Notes: generated by a model from the letters alone, not told the origin. A stretch of 64,000 bases of DNA from Flavobacterium jejuense (GCF_006491595.2 NZ_VEVQ02000011.1:79894-143893), one strand, 5' to 3'; positions 53,066 to 62,197 are shown, numbered from the stretch's first letter. Made by a program: numbers and translations.

Positions 53066-54217
53066 TTGAAACAAAAAATTGCCATAACTGCCATAGCTTC
53101 AATTTCTGCTTTAGGAAATACTATAGAAGAAATTTGGAAAAGTTATCTAAATAACAAAACAGCAATTGCTAAAAGAAGCATTGGTCAACATGAAATCTGG
53201 ACAGCAAGTTTGCCAAGTGAAATAACTTTAGAAATTCAAAAATTACAAACTTCTGATGCTAAATATCGTAATTTAGATAAATCGGTTTTGTATGCGATGT
53301 ATGTGTCACGACAAGTAGCTCAAAAAGCAGGCTGGACAAACCAAGATACTTTTGGAATTAACATAGGCTCATCTAGAGGTGCTACTGAATTATTTGAAAA
53401 ATACCACTCTGAATTTATAAATACTAATACAGTAAGTACTTTAGCCTCGCCCACAACAACATTAGGAAATATTTCGAGTTGGGTAGCCAATGATTTACAA
53501 AGCACAGGTCCAGAAATTTCGCATTCGATAACTTGCTCAACTTCTTTACATGCTTTATTAAATGGAGTGGCTTGGATGCATGCAGGAATGGTTGATAAAT
53601 TTCTAGTTGGAGGTTCTGAAGCACCTTTAACTCCTTTTACGATTGCTCAAATGCAAGCTTTGAATATATATTCCAAACAACAAGATAATTATCCTTGTAA
53701 AGCCTTTGATTTGGATAAAAAACAGAATACTATGGTGTTGGGTGAAGGTGCTAGTGTTATTGCTTTAGAAATAGGTAAAAACGAAAATGCTTTAGCCTAT
53801 ATTGAAGGAATGGGTTATGCTACAGAAATTTTAAAACACAATATTTCTATTTCAACAGAAGCCGATTGTTTTCAAAAATCGATGAGGATGGCTTTGCAAA
53901 ATACAACTTTAGAAGAAGTTGATGCTATTGTAATGCATGCACCGGGAACCATAAAAGGAGATTTATCAGAATTGAATGCTATCAAAAAAGTATTTGGTAG
54001 TAAGCTTCCTTTTCTAACTACAAATAAATGGAAAATAGGACATACTTTTGGTGCTTCTGGAATATTAAGTTTAGAACTAGGACTTTTAATGATTCAAAAT
54101 CATGAAGCTATTTCAATTCCTTTTTATCAACAAGAAAAACCAAAAAAAATTAATAAAGTAGTAATTAATGCTGTTGGTTTTGGAGGAAATGCGGTAAGTA
54201 TCTTAATTTCAAAGTAA
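53066..54217 (+). CDS. Beta-ketoacyl synthase in the biotin cluster
   Basis: 383 residues, thiolase fold. The full catalytic triad is present: Cys157 in SITCSTSLHAL, His281 in VMHAPGTIKGD and His316 in KIGHTFGASG. The His motifs differ from the housekeeping HGTGT and HTLGAAG, so it is a separate subgroup from fabF at 3768-5021. The start is a TTG (KQKIAITAIASISALGN follows) since no ATG occurs until past residue 70. Its place after bioFDA suggests chain extension for the pimeloyl precursor of biotin, but this is inference. The next gene follows after 3 bases. Confidence 0.85.
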   Translation: MKQKIAITAIASISALGNTIEEIWKSYLNNKTAIAKRSIGQHEIWTASLPSEITLEIQKLQTSDAKYRNLDKSVLYAMYVSRQVAQKAGWTNQDTFGINIGSSRGATELFEKYHSEFINTNTVSTLASPTTTLGNISSWVANDLQSTGPEISHSITCSTSLHALLNGVAWMHAGMVDKFLVGGSEAPLTPFTIAQMQALNIYSKQQDNYPCKAFDLDKKQNTMVLGEGASVIALEIGKNENALAYIEGMGYATEILKHNISISTEADCFQKSMRMALQNTTLEEVDAIVMHAPGTIKGDLSELNAIKKVFGSKLPFLTTNKWKIGHTFGASGILSLELGLLMIQNHEAISIPFYQQEKPKKINKVVINAVGFGGNAVSILISK

Positions 54218-54220
54218 AAT

Positions 54221-54703
54221 ATGGATTCAATAATTAGTTATAAAAAGAGTATTTCTTTTGTTAAGCGTTTTTTTGGTGTAGTATTAGCTGTTTTAGGTAT
54301 TATTACGTTTTTAATAACAGGAAGTTTAATGTCTTTGATATTTATTATAATTGGTTTAGGACTTAATGTAGCTGAAGGATCGGAAATTAATTTATCAGCA
54401 AAAACATTTAGGACTTTTAATTCATTGTTTGGAGTTAAAATAGGAAGTTGGAAACCCATTCCAAATTTTGAATATATATCTGTATTTAAGACAAAAGAAA
54501 ATCAAACGGTTAGAGTAGTAACAGCAGAAACCACTCAGAAATATGATGTTATTTTGGTCAACTTATTTTATAATAGGAATAAACATATGACTTTTTATAA
54601 AACGAATGATAAGAAAAAAGCGTTTGAGGTAGCAGATCATTTTAAATTGGCTTTAGAGATAGGTGTTTTAGATGCTACAGATAAAGAAAAGAAATGGTTA
54701 TAA
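54221..54703 (+). CDS. Hypothetical membrane protein
   Basis: 160 residues, not recognised. Two closely spaced hydrophobic segments (about 17-34 and 36-50: GVVLAVLGIITFLITG, SLMSLIFIIIGLGL) followed by a soluble part with beta strands (GSWKPIPNFEYISVFKT; VRVVTAETTQKYDVILVNL). It begins 3 bases after the ketoacyl synthase stop, so the two are translated together. A cytoplasmic PH-like domain is possible. No other clues. Confidence 0.75.
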   Translation: MDSIISYKKSISFVKRFFGVVLAVLGIITFLITGSLMSLIFIIIGLGLNVAEGSEINLSAKTFRTFNSLFGVKIGSWKPIPNFEYISVFKTKENQTVRVVTAETTQKYDVILVNLFYNRNKHMTFYKTNDKKKAFEVADHFKLALEIGVLDATDKEKKWL

Positions 54704-54704
54704 A

Positions 54705-54730
54705 AAAAGTCCTGCAATTGCAGGACTTTT
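54705..54730. terminator. Bidirectional terminator, biotin cluster / cspA
   Basis: A perfect palindrome (54705-54717 with 54718-54730), AAAAGTCCTGCAA and its complement, with A- and T-rich arms, 2 bases after the upstream stop. Confidence 0.85.
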
Positions 54731-54763
54731 AATCTTTCTAGGTAATCAAAAAATAATTATATA

Positions 54764-54964
54764 TTAGTCTTCGATAACTACTACTTGAGCAGCTACTTTA
54801 CCTTTTCTTCCTTCTTCTTCTTCGTAATTTACTCTCTCTCCTTGAGTTAAGGACTCAACTCTCATTCCACTTGCGTGTACGAAAATGTCTTTTCCTGTTT
54901 CTTCATCAGTGATGAAACCGTAACCTTTTTCTTCATTGAAGAATTTAACTGTGCCTGTTCGCAT
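54764..54964 (-). CDS. Cold-shock domain protein
   Basis: 66 residues, one five-stranded OB fold. RNP1 motif KGYGFIT and RNP2 motif DIFVHAS are present; N-terminal GTVKFFNEEKG is typical. Binds single-stranded RNA/DNA and acts as an RNA chaperone. The family member (CspA, CspC etc.) cannot be decided. It has its own promoter at 54993-55018 and a leader of roughly 25 bases. Confidence 0.95.
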   Translation of the reverse strand: MRTGTVKFFNEEKGYGFITDEETGKDIFVHASGMRVESLTQGERVNYEEEEGRKGKVAAQVVVIED

Positions 54965-54992
54965 GTTGTAATATAAAATAATTAATAATAGT

Positions 54993-55018
54993 CAAAGATA
55001 TACTTATTTGTGAAACAA
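54993..55018 (-). promoter_or_regulatory. Promoter of the cold-shock gene
   Basis: On the minus strand TATCTTTG (55000-54993), an exact TAnnTTTG. The nearest TTG (55018-55016) has a spacer of 15, shorter than usual. Confidence 0.55.
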
Positions 55019-55039
55019 ACACGGTTTTGACTAAAAAAA

Positions 55040-55273
55040 TTATTGATTTTCAGACTTTTCCTCTTCTTTCGGTAGGTTTTTTAATACAAAATCTTTAATA
55101 TTCTTTTTTCTATATCTATGAAAAATAAATAAGGGCATTAAAACTAAAGAAAGTAAAAGAACACCTAATCCAATCCATTTATCACCTTCGGCATTTTCAG
55201 AATTCTTAAGTAAATAACCATAACCTACCAAACCAAAAAATGCTATAAGTAAGAATCTAAGTATGTATTTCAT
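55040..55273 (-). CDS. Small hypothetical membrane protein
   Basis: 77 residues with two hydrophobic segments (about 5-20, FLLIAFFGLVGYGYL, and 35-52, GLGVLLLSLVLMPLFIF), a basic loop (HRYRKKNIKD) and an acidic end (LPKEEEKSENQ). Not recognised. It lies 6 bases after the beta-barrel protein gene and is downstream of aspS, so it is probably the last gene of aspS-barrel-this. Confidence 0.75.
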   Translation of the reverse strand: MKYILRFLLIAFFGLVGYGYLLKNSENAEGDKWIGLGVLLLSLVLMPLFIFHRYRKKNIKDFVLKNLPKEEEKSENQ

Positions 55274-55279
55274 TTCAGT

Positions 55280-55936
55280 TTATAGTTTAAATTCATAACC
55301 TAAAATTAGACTGAAAGAATTGGTTTTTACGGTTCCATTTCCTTCAACAGGAACATCACTTATATTTAGTAAGCCTAAATTGTCCCTCAATTCAATACTA
55401 AGGTTATTTTTTTCAGTTATTTTGAATTTTTTACCAATTCCTAGTGACCAACCGAAGTCTACTTTTTTAAATACATCATTGCTATCTTCTTTTATTTTAT
55501 CTCCATCCACTCTAGTAGTAGTATTTAGAAAAAAACCTACATAAGGACCAGAATTAATATAAAATAGTTTTTCTTTATCAAGATAGTAACGAAACAAAAC
55601 TGGTAATGTAAGGTATTGTAAAGTTAGTTTTACTTTTAATTTACCTTGATTAAAAACAAAAGGATCCATGGAGTTTGAAAAAAAGGCAGCGTCAATTTTA
55701 TTTTTGAAGCTTTTATTGTCATAATGTAAACCTGTAACAAATGAAAAATTTGTATTAATAGGTTTTTCAATGTCAATTCCTCCTACATAATTAAAATCAT
55801 AATTATTTTGTTCTGCAATAGTATTCCCTCTTAAATTAGAAAATGTCGCACCAGAAGTAATACTTACAATAATATCGTTTTGCGCATTTAAAAATAAACT
55901 TGCGATTAATAACACAAATAAAAGCGATTTTTTCAT
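55280..55936 (-). CDS. PorT-like outer membrane beta-barrel protein
   Basis: 218 residues from the ATG at 55936 (an upstream ATG at 55942 is inside the aspS stop region). Signal peptide ending FLNAQ. The body alternates hydrophobic and polar residues in short strands and ends with the aromatic-rich strand SLILGYEFKL, as in eight-stranded barrels; phrases such as FVTGLHYDNKS and SLGIGKKFKI fit the PorT/outer-membrane beta-barrel families. Substrate unknown. It starts 5 bases after the aspS stop. Confidence 0.85.
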   Translation of the reverse strand: MKKSLLFVLLIASLFLNAQNDIIVSITSGATFSNLRGNTIAEQNNYDFNYVGGIDIEKPINTNFSFVTGLHYDNKSFKNKIDAAFFSNSMDPFVFNQGKLKVKLTLQYLTLPVLFRYYLDKEKLFYINSGPYVGFFLNTTTRVDGDKIKEDSNDVFKKVDFGWSLGIGKKFKITEKNNLSIELRDNLGLLNISDVPVEGNGTVKTNSFSLILGYEFKL

Positions 55937-55941
55937 CAGCA

Positions 55942-57687
55942 TTATTTCAATTTAATATGTAACTCATCTAATTGCTTCTCATCAATTTTTGCAGGAGCAT
56001 CAATCATAACATCTCTTCCAGAATTATTTTTAGGGAAAGCAATAAAGTCACGAATCGTTTCTTGGCCACCTAAAATAGAAACCAATCTGTCTAAACCAAA
56101 AGCTAATCCACCATGAGGAGGAGCTCCAAATTCGAAAGCATTCATTAAGAAACCAAATTGTGCTTGTGCTTCTTCTTTGCTAAAACCTAATAAATCAAAC
56201 ATTCTAGATTGTAATTCTCTATCGTGTATACGAATAGAGCCACCGCCTATTTCATTACCATTTAAAACCATATCATACGCATTGGCTCTTACTTTTCCGG
56301 GTTCTGTTTCGATTAATTTAATGTCTTCTGGTTTTGGAGAAGTAAAAGGATGGTGCATCGCGTGATAACGGCCACTTTCTTCATCCCATTCTAATAAAGG
56401 AAAGTCAATTACCCATAATGGAGCAAATTCATTCGATTTTCTTAATCCTAAACGAGTTGCTACTTCCATACGTAATGCAGAAAGCTGGGTTCTTGTTTTG
56501 TCTGCATTTCCAGAAAGTACTAATATTAAATCACCCGCTTTAGCATTAGTAGCTTCAGCCCATTTTTTTAAATCGTCTTGATCATAAAATTTATCTACTG
56601 AAGATTTGAAAGTTCCATCAGCTTCACATTTTACATAAACCATTCCAGAAGCTCCAACTTGAGGTCTTTTTACCCAATCAATTAAAGCATCAATTTCTTT
56701 TCTTGTATAAGAAGCACAACCAGGAGCGGCAATTCCAACCACTAATTCAGCGGTATTGAAAACTCCAAAGTCTTTATGTTTGGCAACAGTATTTAATTCA
56801 CCAAATTTCATTTCAAAACGAATGTCTGGTTTGTCGTTTCCATAAGTTTTCATAGCATAATCATAAGTAATTCTAGGAAATTTTGCTACTTCAACTCCTT
56901 TTATTTCTTTTAGTAAATGACGTGTTAAACCTTCAAACATATCTAAAATATCTTCTTGTTCGACAAATGCCATTTCACAGTCAATTTGAGTAAATTCTGG
57001 TTGACGGTCAGCACGTAAATCTTCATCGCGGAAACATTTCACAATTTGGAAATACTTATCCATTCCGCCTACCATCAATAATTGCTTGAAAGTTTGAGGT
57101 GATTGTGGTAAAGCGTAAAATTGACCTTCATTCATTCTACTTGGAACCACAAAATCACGAGCACCTTCTGGAGTAGATTTGATTAAGTAAGGTGTTTCTA
57201 TGTCGCAAAAACCTTTATCTGAAAGATATTTACGAACTTCCATGCTTACTTTATGACGAAATAGTAAATTATTTTTTACTGGATTTCTACGAATATCTAA
57301 ATATCGATATTTCATTCTTAAATCTTCACCACCATCCGTTTCATCTTCGATAGTGAAAGGAGGAACCATAGCTTCATTTAAGATAGTTAACTCTGAAACT
57401 AAAATTTCAATTTCACCTGTTGGCATGTTTGGATTTTTAGACTCTCTTTCAATAACCTTACCTTTAATTTGAATAACAAATTCTCTACCTAAAGATTTTG
57501 CTTGTTCAAATACAGTTTTGTCTGTTCTTTTTTCATCGAAAATTAATTGAGTTAAACCATATCGATCTCTAAGATCGACCCAAATCATGAATCCTTTATC
57601 TCTTGATTTTTGTACCCAACCTGCTAATGTTACTTCTGTATTTATATGTGAAGCATTTAATTCTCCACAAGTATGACTTCTATACAT
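55942..57687 (-). CDS. aspS: Aspartyl-tRNA synthetase
   Basis: Charges tRNA-Asp. 581 residues, bacterial type with the GAD insertion. N-terminal OB-fold ([23 protein letters not shown], key [10 protein letters not shown]), class II motif 2 around [18 protein letters not shown], and C-terminal motif 3 around [14 protein letters not shown]. First gene of a small operon with the barrel protein and the 77-residue protein. Divergent from the TlpA gene. Confidence 0.97.
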   Translation of the reverse strand: MYRSHTCGELNASHINTEVTLAGWVQKSRDKGFMIWVDLRDRYGLTQLIFDEKRTDKTVFEQAKSLGREFVIQIKGKVIERESKNPNMPTGEIEILVSELTILNEAMVPPFTIEDETDGGEDLRMKYRYLDIRRNPVKNNLLFRHKVSMEVRKYLSDKGFCDIETPYLIKSTPEGARDFVVPSRMNEGQFYALPQSPQTFKQLLMVGGMDKYFQIVKCFRDEDLRADRQPEFTQIDCEMAFVEQEDILDMFEGLTRHLLKEIKGVEVAKFPRITYDYAMKTYGNDKPDIRFEMKFGELNTVAKHKDFGVFNTAELVVGIAAPGCASYTRKEIDALIDWVKRPQVGASGMVYVKCEADGTFKSSVDKFYDQDDLKKWAEATNAKAGDLILVLSGNADKTRTQLSALRMEVATRLGLRKSNEFAPLWVIDFPLLEWDEESGRYHAMHHPFTSPKPEDIKLIETEPGKVRANAYDMVLNGNEIGGGSIRIHDRELQSRMFDLLGFSKEEAQAQFGFLMNAFEFGAPPHGGLAFGLDRLVSILGGQETIRDFIAFPKNNSGRDVMIDAPAKIDEKQLDELHIKLK

Positions 57688-57703
57688 TTTCTTAAAATTT
57701 ATG

Positions 57704-57711
57704 CAAAAGTA
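57704..57711 (-). promoter_or_regulatory. -7 element of the aspS promoter
   Basis: On the minus strand TACTTTTG, an exact TAnnTTTG, 16 bases before the aspS ATG. The -33 region is only A/T-rich. Confidence 0.55.
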
Positions 57712-57744
57712 ATAACAAATATTAATTTTATCGCTTAAATTTAT

Positions 57745-57752
57745 TAGATTTG
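57745..57752 (+). promoter_or_regulatory. -7 element of the TlpA promoter
   Basis: TAGATTTG, an exact TAnnTTTG, 29 bases before the ATG at 57782, divergent from the aspS element 33 bases away. Confidence 0.55.
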
Positions 57753-57781
57753 AAGTTTATTTTTAATTCAATTTAAGTCTT

Positions 57782-58786
57782 ATGAAAAAATTGGTGATAT
57801 TATTCTTATTTGCAGTTTTATCTGTTAATGCTCAGGAAACTTCTCAAATGGTGTCTTTTGAGGGTAAAATAGCAAATCGTAATTCAGATTCAATAGTTCT
57901 AGCTACAAAAGGTTTTCAAAAAACTATACGTCTTTCTAAAAGAGGGCAATTTAAAGATGCTTTTGAAATTCCAACTGAGGGATTGTTTCAATTATTTGAC
58001 GGATCTGAGACAACTTTACTATTTTTGAAAAATGGTTATAATTTAAAATTAACTATGGATGCAAAAAAGTTTGACGAATCTATTAAATATGAAGGAAATG
58101 GATCAAATGAGAATAATTACTTAGCTCAAAAAGCACTTACTGATGAGGTTTTTGAAAAAGATTTAGATTTGTTGTTTTTAGAAGATGAAGTTACTTTTAA
58201 GTCTGTTTTAGATAAAAAGAAAACAACCGATTTATCTCAATTACAAAGAGCAGCAGTTGATGCTTCTTTATCACAAATGTTAACTTCTATGATTCAACAA
58301 GAATCGATGATGTTAAGTCAGGTTTATACTCAGAAAAAAGTGGTACAAAAAATGAATGGATTAGTAAGTCCATCATTTAATTATGAAAATCATAAAGGAG
58401 GGAAAACCAAATTAGAAGATTTTAAAGGAAAGTATGTATATATAGATGTTTGGGCAACATGGTGTGGTCCTTGTAGAGCAGAAATTCCATTTTTAAAAAA
58501 GGTAGAAGAGAAGTTTCATGGAAAAGAAATCGTTTTTGTTAGTATTTCAGTAGATACACAAAAAGATCATGAAAAGTGGAAAAAATTTGTTAATGATAAA
58601 CAATTAGGAGGTGTTCAATTATTTGCTGATAATAATTGGAATTCAGACTTCATAAAAGCATTTGGAATAAATTCTATACCTAGATTTATTTTAATAGGTC
58701 CAGATGGGAAAGTAATTTCTGCTGATGCGCATAGACCATCTTCGAAAGCTTTAGATTCTACATTAGGAGAGTTTTTCAATATGTAA
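57782..58786 (+). CDS. TlpA-type thiol-disulfide protein with N-terminal DUF4369-like domain
   Basis: 334 residues. The signal peptide ends near SVNAQ. Residues 20-120 resemble DUF4369 (FEGKIANRNSDSIVL, FLKNGYNLKLTMD); a helical linker follows; residues 195-334 form a thioredoxin-like domain with the redox pair Cys228 and Cys231 in WATWCGPCRAE and a cis-Pro in INSIPRF. It is periplasmic, probably reducing disulfides of envelope proteins or cytochrome c. A strong terminator follows at 58811. Confidence 0.92.
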   Translation: MKKLVILFLFAVLSVNAQETSQMVSFEGKIANRNSDSIVLATKGFQKTIRLSKRGQFKDAFEIPTEGLFQLFDGSETTLLFLKNGYNLKLTMDAKKFDESIKYEGNGSNENNYLAQKALTDEVFEKDLDLLFLEDEVTFKSVLDKKKTTDLSQLQRAAVDASLSQMLTSMIQQESMMLSQVYTQKKVVQKMNGLVSPSFNYENHKGGKTKLEDFKGKYVYIDVWATWCGPCRAEIPFLKKVEEKFHGKEIVFVSISVDTQKDHEKWKKFVNDKQLGGVQLFADNNWNSDFIKAFGINSIPRFILIGPDGKVISADAHRPSSKALDSTLGEFFNM

Positions 58787-58810
58787 TATAAAATATTATA
58801 ACATAAAGAT

Positions 58811-58846
58811 AAAAAAATACCAATGTATAAGCATTGGTATTTTTTT
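58811..58846 (+). terminator. Terminator of the TlpA gene
   Basis: A 15-bp stem (58811-58825 with 58832-58846), AAAAAAATACCAATG and complement, with a 6-base loop. It lies 24 bases after the stop. Confidence 0.85.
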
Positions 58847-58885
58847 ATCCGTCATTTCAATGTTATCAAATTGTTAAGTAAAAGT

Positions 58886-58915
58886 TTGTTTTATGTAAAA
58901 TATTTTATATATTTG
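58886..58915 (+). promoter_or_regulatory. Promoter of the MORN-repeat gene
   Basis: TTG (58886-58888), a 19-base spacer, TATATTTG (58908-58915): exact consensus, 33 bases before the ATG. Confidence 0.7.
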
Positions 58916-58948
58916 TTATCTAATCATTAACCTATTAATTTAAAAGAT

Positions 58949-59293
58949 ATGAAAAAGATAGTAATTGCAGCAGTTTTATTGGTTTCTGGAATGATGACAG
59001 CTCAAGAAGTAAAGCCAAAATATGAAGTGGTAGATCAAATGGTTAAAGCTACTTATTTCTATGATAATGGTCAGGTTAAGCAAGAAGGATTTTATTTAGA
59101 TGGTAAATTACATGGAAAATGGGTTTCATATAATCAGGATGGTTCTAAACAAGCTATGGGTGAATATGTAAAAGGAGATAAAACAGGAAAATGGTTTTTT
59201 TGGAATGATGCAGCCTTAAATGAAGTTGACTTTGCTAATAGTAGAATTGCAGAGGTTAAGAAATGGTCTAAAGAGGCTTTGGTAAAAAATTAA
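58949..59293 (+). CDS. Secreted MORN-repeat protein (YwqK-like)
   Basis: 114 residues. The signal peptide ends MMTAQ. Two or three MORN-2-type repeats: YFYDNGQVKQEGFYLDGKLHG, WVSYNQDGSKQAMGEYVKGDKTG and KWFFWNDA. Databases call this family YwqK antitoxin, but an exported protein with no toxin neighbour is not evidence of a toxin-antitoxin pair. It may bind the cell envelope. Its own promoter and terminator make it a separate unit. Confidence 0.82.
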   Translation: MKKIVIAAVLLVSGMMTAQEVKPKYEVVDQMVKATYFYDNGQVKQEGFYLDGKLHGKWVSYNQDGSKQAMGEYVKGDKTGKWFFWNDAALNEVDFANSRIAEVKKWSKEALVKN

Positions 59294-59328
59294 ACAGGTA
59301 TTTTATACTAACAAAAATTTACAAAATA

Positions 59329-59356
59329 AAAAAGTCCCATGAAATTGGGACTTTTT
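59329..59356. terminator. Bidirectional terminator, MORN gene / barrel gene
   Basis: An 11-bp stem (59329-59339 with 59346-59356), AAAAAGTCCCA/TGGGACTTTTT, with a 6-base loop, 35 bases after the MORN stop. It can also serve the convergent minus-strand operon. Confidence 0.8.
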
Positions 59357-59419
59357 CAGTTTCACCTTTTTAATAAAAGAATGAAACACCTAACTAAAAT
59401 TTAAGCTTAACCAAAAAAG

Positions 59420-61234
59420 TTAAAATTTAAAGCTTACTCCAGAATATAAACCAATTATATAGGGTTTAAAGTTTCCTGAATTAGAATTAAAAGTGTTGAT
59501 TTGATATTTGAATACAGGTTGGACATTTAATTGAAATGATTTCCAAAAATTGTAGTTAAAACCCAAACCGATATTACTACTAAAATGTATATTGTTTAAA
59601 TTATTTGCTTCACCAATTGACATTTCTGATCCTCTTGAAACTAAAGAAATGTTATTTTTGTTTAAAAGTAAAGTACTCATTCCTCCAATGAATTCGATGC
59701 CAATTTTTTTATCTAAAATTTTATAGCTTAACTCTAAAGGAATTTCTATATATCCCATTTCTTGATTTAGACTTGCTGTGTTAGAGGATTCACTTAAGTT
59801 TTCTACATCTGTTGATAGAATAGTTGCAGTTGATTCAGGTGTGCCTCTTAAAATAAGGTTTTGAGCATTACTGTTTTGAGCAATATTTAAGGAAGAAGCA
59901 TTAACTTGTCCTAGTGAACTAGAGTAATAAACATCATTAGTATTGTAATTTATGTTAATAGAATTAACTCCTGAACGAATACTAATTTTATTTGTTATAG
60001 CATATTGTAAGCCCAAGCCAAAACTTAATGTTTTAGCATAGCTTTTTTGATTACTTGTAAACTGCTCGTCGATAGGTGAACCATTAGAAATTGAATTGAA
60101 ATAAACGGGTGCAGCATTGCTGCTAACCACCCATTTACTTCTTTTCTCTTTTTCTTTTTCATCAGCATTCTTTCCCTCTTCCTTTTCTTTTAGCAATTGT
60201 TCTAAAGCATTTACCTCTGTTTCAACTTCGGCAACTACAGTAGTACTATCTTTGATAAAACCATCGTTTGATTTAGTTATATTTAATATATTATTTGGTT
60301 TATTGTTTGTAGTTTCAATAGTCGTATTTTCTTTATTAAAACTATTTATATCAACTGACTTGTTTTCTGTTATACTATTGTCTAATTTATTTTCTTTAGT
60401 ATTGTTTCTAGTAATGCTACTTTTGAGGTTTATCTCGTTATCTATATCAGGTTTATTATTTTTGCTTTTTTCTGAGATTGCATTTGTTTTATTTGTGTAA
60501 AAAGCATCAATTACTTTTTCTTTATTAATCAAATTAGCCTTTTCAGCTGTACTTTCGTTAATGTTTGTTTCAGATGAGTTTTGTTGATTTTTAGAAACAA
60601 TAATGCTCTCATTTTTGTTGGTATCATTCCATTTTAATGATTTATTAGAATTGTTTTCTTTGTCATTTGAAACGAGTGTTGATTTGTTAATCAAATTCTG
60701 ATTTTCTTTTTCAAGTATATTTTGATTAGTGCTTCTTTTTTTGTTTTTATATGTTTCTAAAGGTTTGTCTTCTTTAGTGCTAATAACTAGAGTTTCATTT
60801 TTAGAATTGGCATCCTTTTCTTGGTTTTTTATTAAGTTTATTTTTTCTAATTTATCCTCGTTACTTATAGTTTTGTTTTTAGAATCAATACTGTTATCAC
60901 TTTCAACTACTTCATTTTTATTTTCTATACTTTTATTCGTTTCTAGTTGATTTAAGTTTTCAAATTCATTTTTTTCTTTACTATTATCGAATACTACTTT
61001 TTCTTCTGTTTTATTGCTAATGGTATTTGATTCATAATTTAGTATTAAAAATAAGCCTATAAATAGTGAAGCGGCAATGCCAGAAGCTTTAAACCAAAAC
61101 GGAATGACTCTTCTTTTTTTCTTTTTTTCTTCAATTTTTGAAGCGATTGTTTTCCAAGAATCTTCAGGAGGAGCTACCTCAAAGTCTTTAAATTTCTCTT
61201 GAAACAAACGCTCTATGTTTTTGTTCTCTTTCAT
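59420..61234 (-). CDS. Envelope-spanning protein: anti-sigma-like head, one membrane helix, Asn/Lys-rich linker, beta-barrel
   Basis: 604 residues. Residues 1-42 are a charged cytoplasmic head (FKDFEVAPPEDSWKTIASKI, then KKKKRR); residues 44-67 form one membrane helix (FWFKASGIAASLFIGLFLIL); residues 70-350 are low complexity (Asn, Lys, Glu, Ser, Thr); and residues 365-604 have the alternating strand pattern of an outer-membrane beta-barrel, ending LYSGVSFKF. It overlaps the ECF sigma gene by 4 bases, the usual place for an anti-sigma factor. The head resembles N-termini of such proteins in flavobacteria. It could link the outer membrane to sigma control; this is inference. Confidence 0.8.
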   Translation of the reverse strand: MKENKNIERLFQEKFKDFEVAPPEDSWKTIASKIEEKKKKRRVIPFWFKASGIAASLFIGLFLILNYESNTISNKTEEKVVFDNSKEKNEFENLNQLETNKSIENKNEVVESDNSIDSKNKTISNEDKLEKINLIKNQEKDANSKNETLVISTKEDKPLETYKNKKRSTNQNILEKENQNLINKSTLVSNDKENNSNKSLKWNDTNKNESIIVSKNQQNSSETNINESTAEKANLINKEKVIDAFYTNKTNAISEKSKNNKPDIDNEINLKSSITRNNTKENKLDNSITENKSVDINSFNKENTTIETTNNKPNNILNITKSNDGFIKDSTTVVAEVETEVNALEQLLKEKEEGKNADEKEKEKRSKWVVSSNAAPVYFNSISNGSPIDEQFTSNQKSYAKTLSFGLGLQYAITNKISIRSGVNSININYNTNDVYYSSSLGQVNASSLNIAQNSNAQNLILRGTPESTATILSTDVENLSESSNTASLNQEMGYIEIPLELSYKILDKKIGIEFIGGMSTLLLNKNNISLVSRGSEMSIGEANNLNNIHFSSNIGLGFNYNFWKSFQLNVQPVFKYQINTFNSNSGNFKPYIIGLYSGVSFKF

Positions 61235-61773
61235 TTTGTCTTTGGAATTGAAGCATCATTATTTGCTTCAATTTTATTTTTTAAAATAGCTTTAGCTCTT
61301 GCTAAGTTAGATTTTGATGTTCCAATATTAATTTCTAGCATCTCTGCAATTTCTTTGTGAGAATATCCATCCATCACGTAAAGATTAAATACTAGTCTAT
61401 ATCTATCTGGCAACTCTTGAATTATTTTTGTTAAAAAATCAAGAGATATTTGTTCATCATCTACTTCTATTTCTGAGTTATCTGGTAAATTTTCCGAAAT
61501 AATTTCAAAAACACCTTGATTCCTGTATTGTAGAAGAATATGATTTATAACCACTCTTTTTGCCCAACCTTCAAATGATCCTTTGAAGTGAAATTGATTA
61601 ATTTTTTCATATAAAATAATAAAACCTTCTTGTAAATTGTCTTGAGCTTCCTCGTAGCTTCTCGAATACTTAAGACAAACTGCAAATATCTTTGGACTTA
61701 GTAGTCTGTATATTTGCTCAAAAGCCTTAGTATTTCCTTTCTTACAATCATTTATGAGTTGGTCAATTATCAA
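61231..61773 (-). CDS. ECF-type RNA polymerase sigma factor
   Basis: 180 residues. Region 2 (about 25-95: CLKYSRSYEEAQDNLQEGF, FKGSFEGWAKRVVINH) and region 4 (about 120-170: LPDRYRLVFNLYVMDGYSHKEIAEML with the helix-turn-helix GTSKSNLARAKAIL). No signal or extra domains. It overlaps the following membrane-barrel gene by 4 bases and lies 19 bases after a lipoprotein gene, so the three are probably one operon. Target promoters are unknown. Confidence 0.93.
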   Translation of the reverse strand: MIIDQLINDCKKGNTKAFEQIYRLLSPKIFAVCLKYSRSYEEAQDNLQEGFIILYEKINQFHFKGSFEGWAKRVVINHILLQYRNQGVFEIISENLPDNSEIEVDDEQISLDFLTKIIQELPDRYRLVFNLYVMDGYSHKEIAEMLEINIGTSKSNLARAKAILKNKIEANNDASIPKTK

Positions 61774-61792
61774 AATTTTTATCTGTTTTTTA

Positions 61793-62197
61793 TCAAATAA
61801 CAGGAACTTCTACTTCATAATAAACATCTTCACCATTAGCATCTGTACCTTGCCAAAATTTAAATATATAAGAACCATTATTGGTAACATGAAAATCAAA
61901 AGAAACTTCTGCTAGTTCAGCATCAATTGGATTACAATTGTCTCTTTCAAAAACCACATTTCTAACAGCAATCGTTCTTGTGTTTAAATATTTGTCATAA
62001 TATAAACCATCATAGGAATGACAATTAGAAGGTCTGTAATATTTTAGTTTTATTTCATAAACCCCATCCAGTTCAAAACTATCTGGCACAATTGCTTCTT
62101 CTACAGCTAATAATTCAAAATGGTATTTTTCTCCTTCATCAATACTGCATGAGTTTAATACTAAAAATATACTTAGTAAAAAAAGTATCTTTTTCAT
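61793..62197 (-). CDS. Hypothetical lipoprotein
   Basis: 134 residues. The signal peptide ends in the lipobox LNSC (Cys17). The body is beta-rich and acidic with two further Cys (NCHSYD, DNCNPI) that could form a disulfide; the end VTNNGSYIFKFWQGTDANGEDVYYEVEVPVI has its key phrase FWQGTD. Not recognised. First gene before the ECF sigma factor; the 19-base gap suggests co-transcription. Confidence 0.75.
   Translation of the reverse strand: MKKILFLLSIFLVLNSCSIDEGEKYHFELLAVEEAIVPDSFELDGVYEIKLKYYRPSNCHSYDGLYYDKYLNTRTIAVRNVVFERDNCNPIDAELAEVSFDFHVTNNGSYIFKFWQGTDANGEDVYYEVEVPVI

Noticed and set aside
58949..59293. Toxin-antitoxin pair suggested by the YwqK antitoxin family name
   Set aside because: The protein is secreted, has its own promoter and terminator, and no toxin-like gene is adjacent.
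60117..60500. 127-residue open frame on the plus strand, Phe/Leu/Ser rich
   Set aside because: Antisense to the Asn/Lys-rich linker of the envelope-spanning protein; the hydrophobic look is the complement of AAA/AAT codons.
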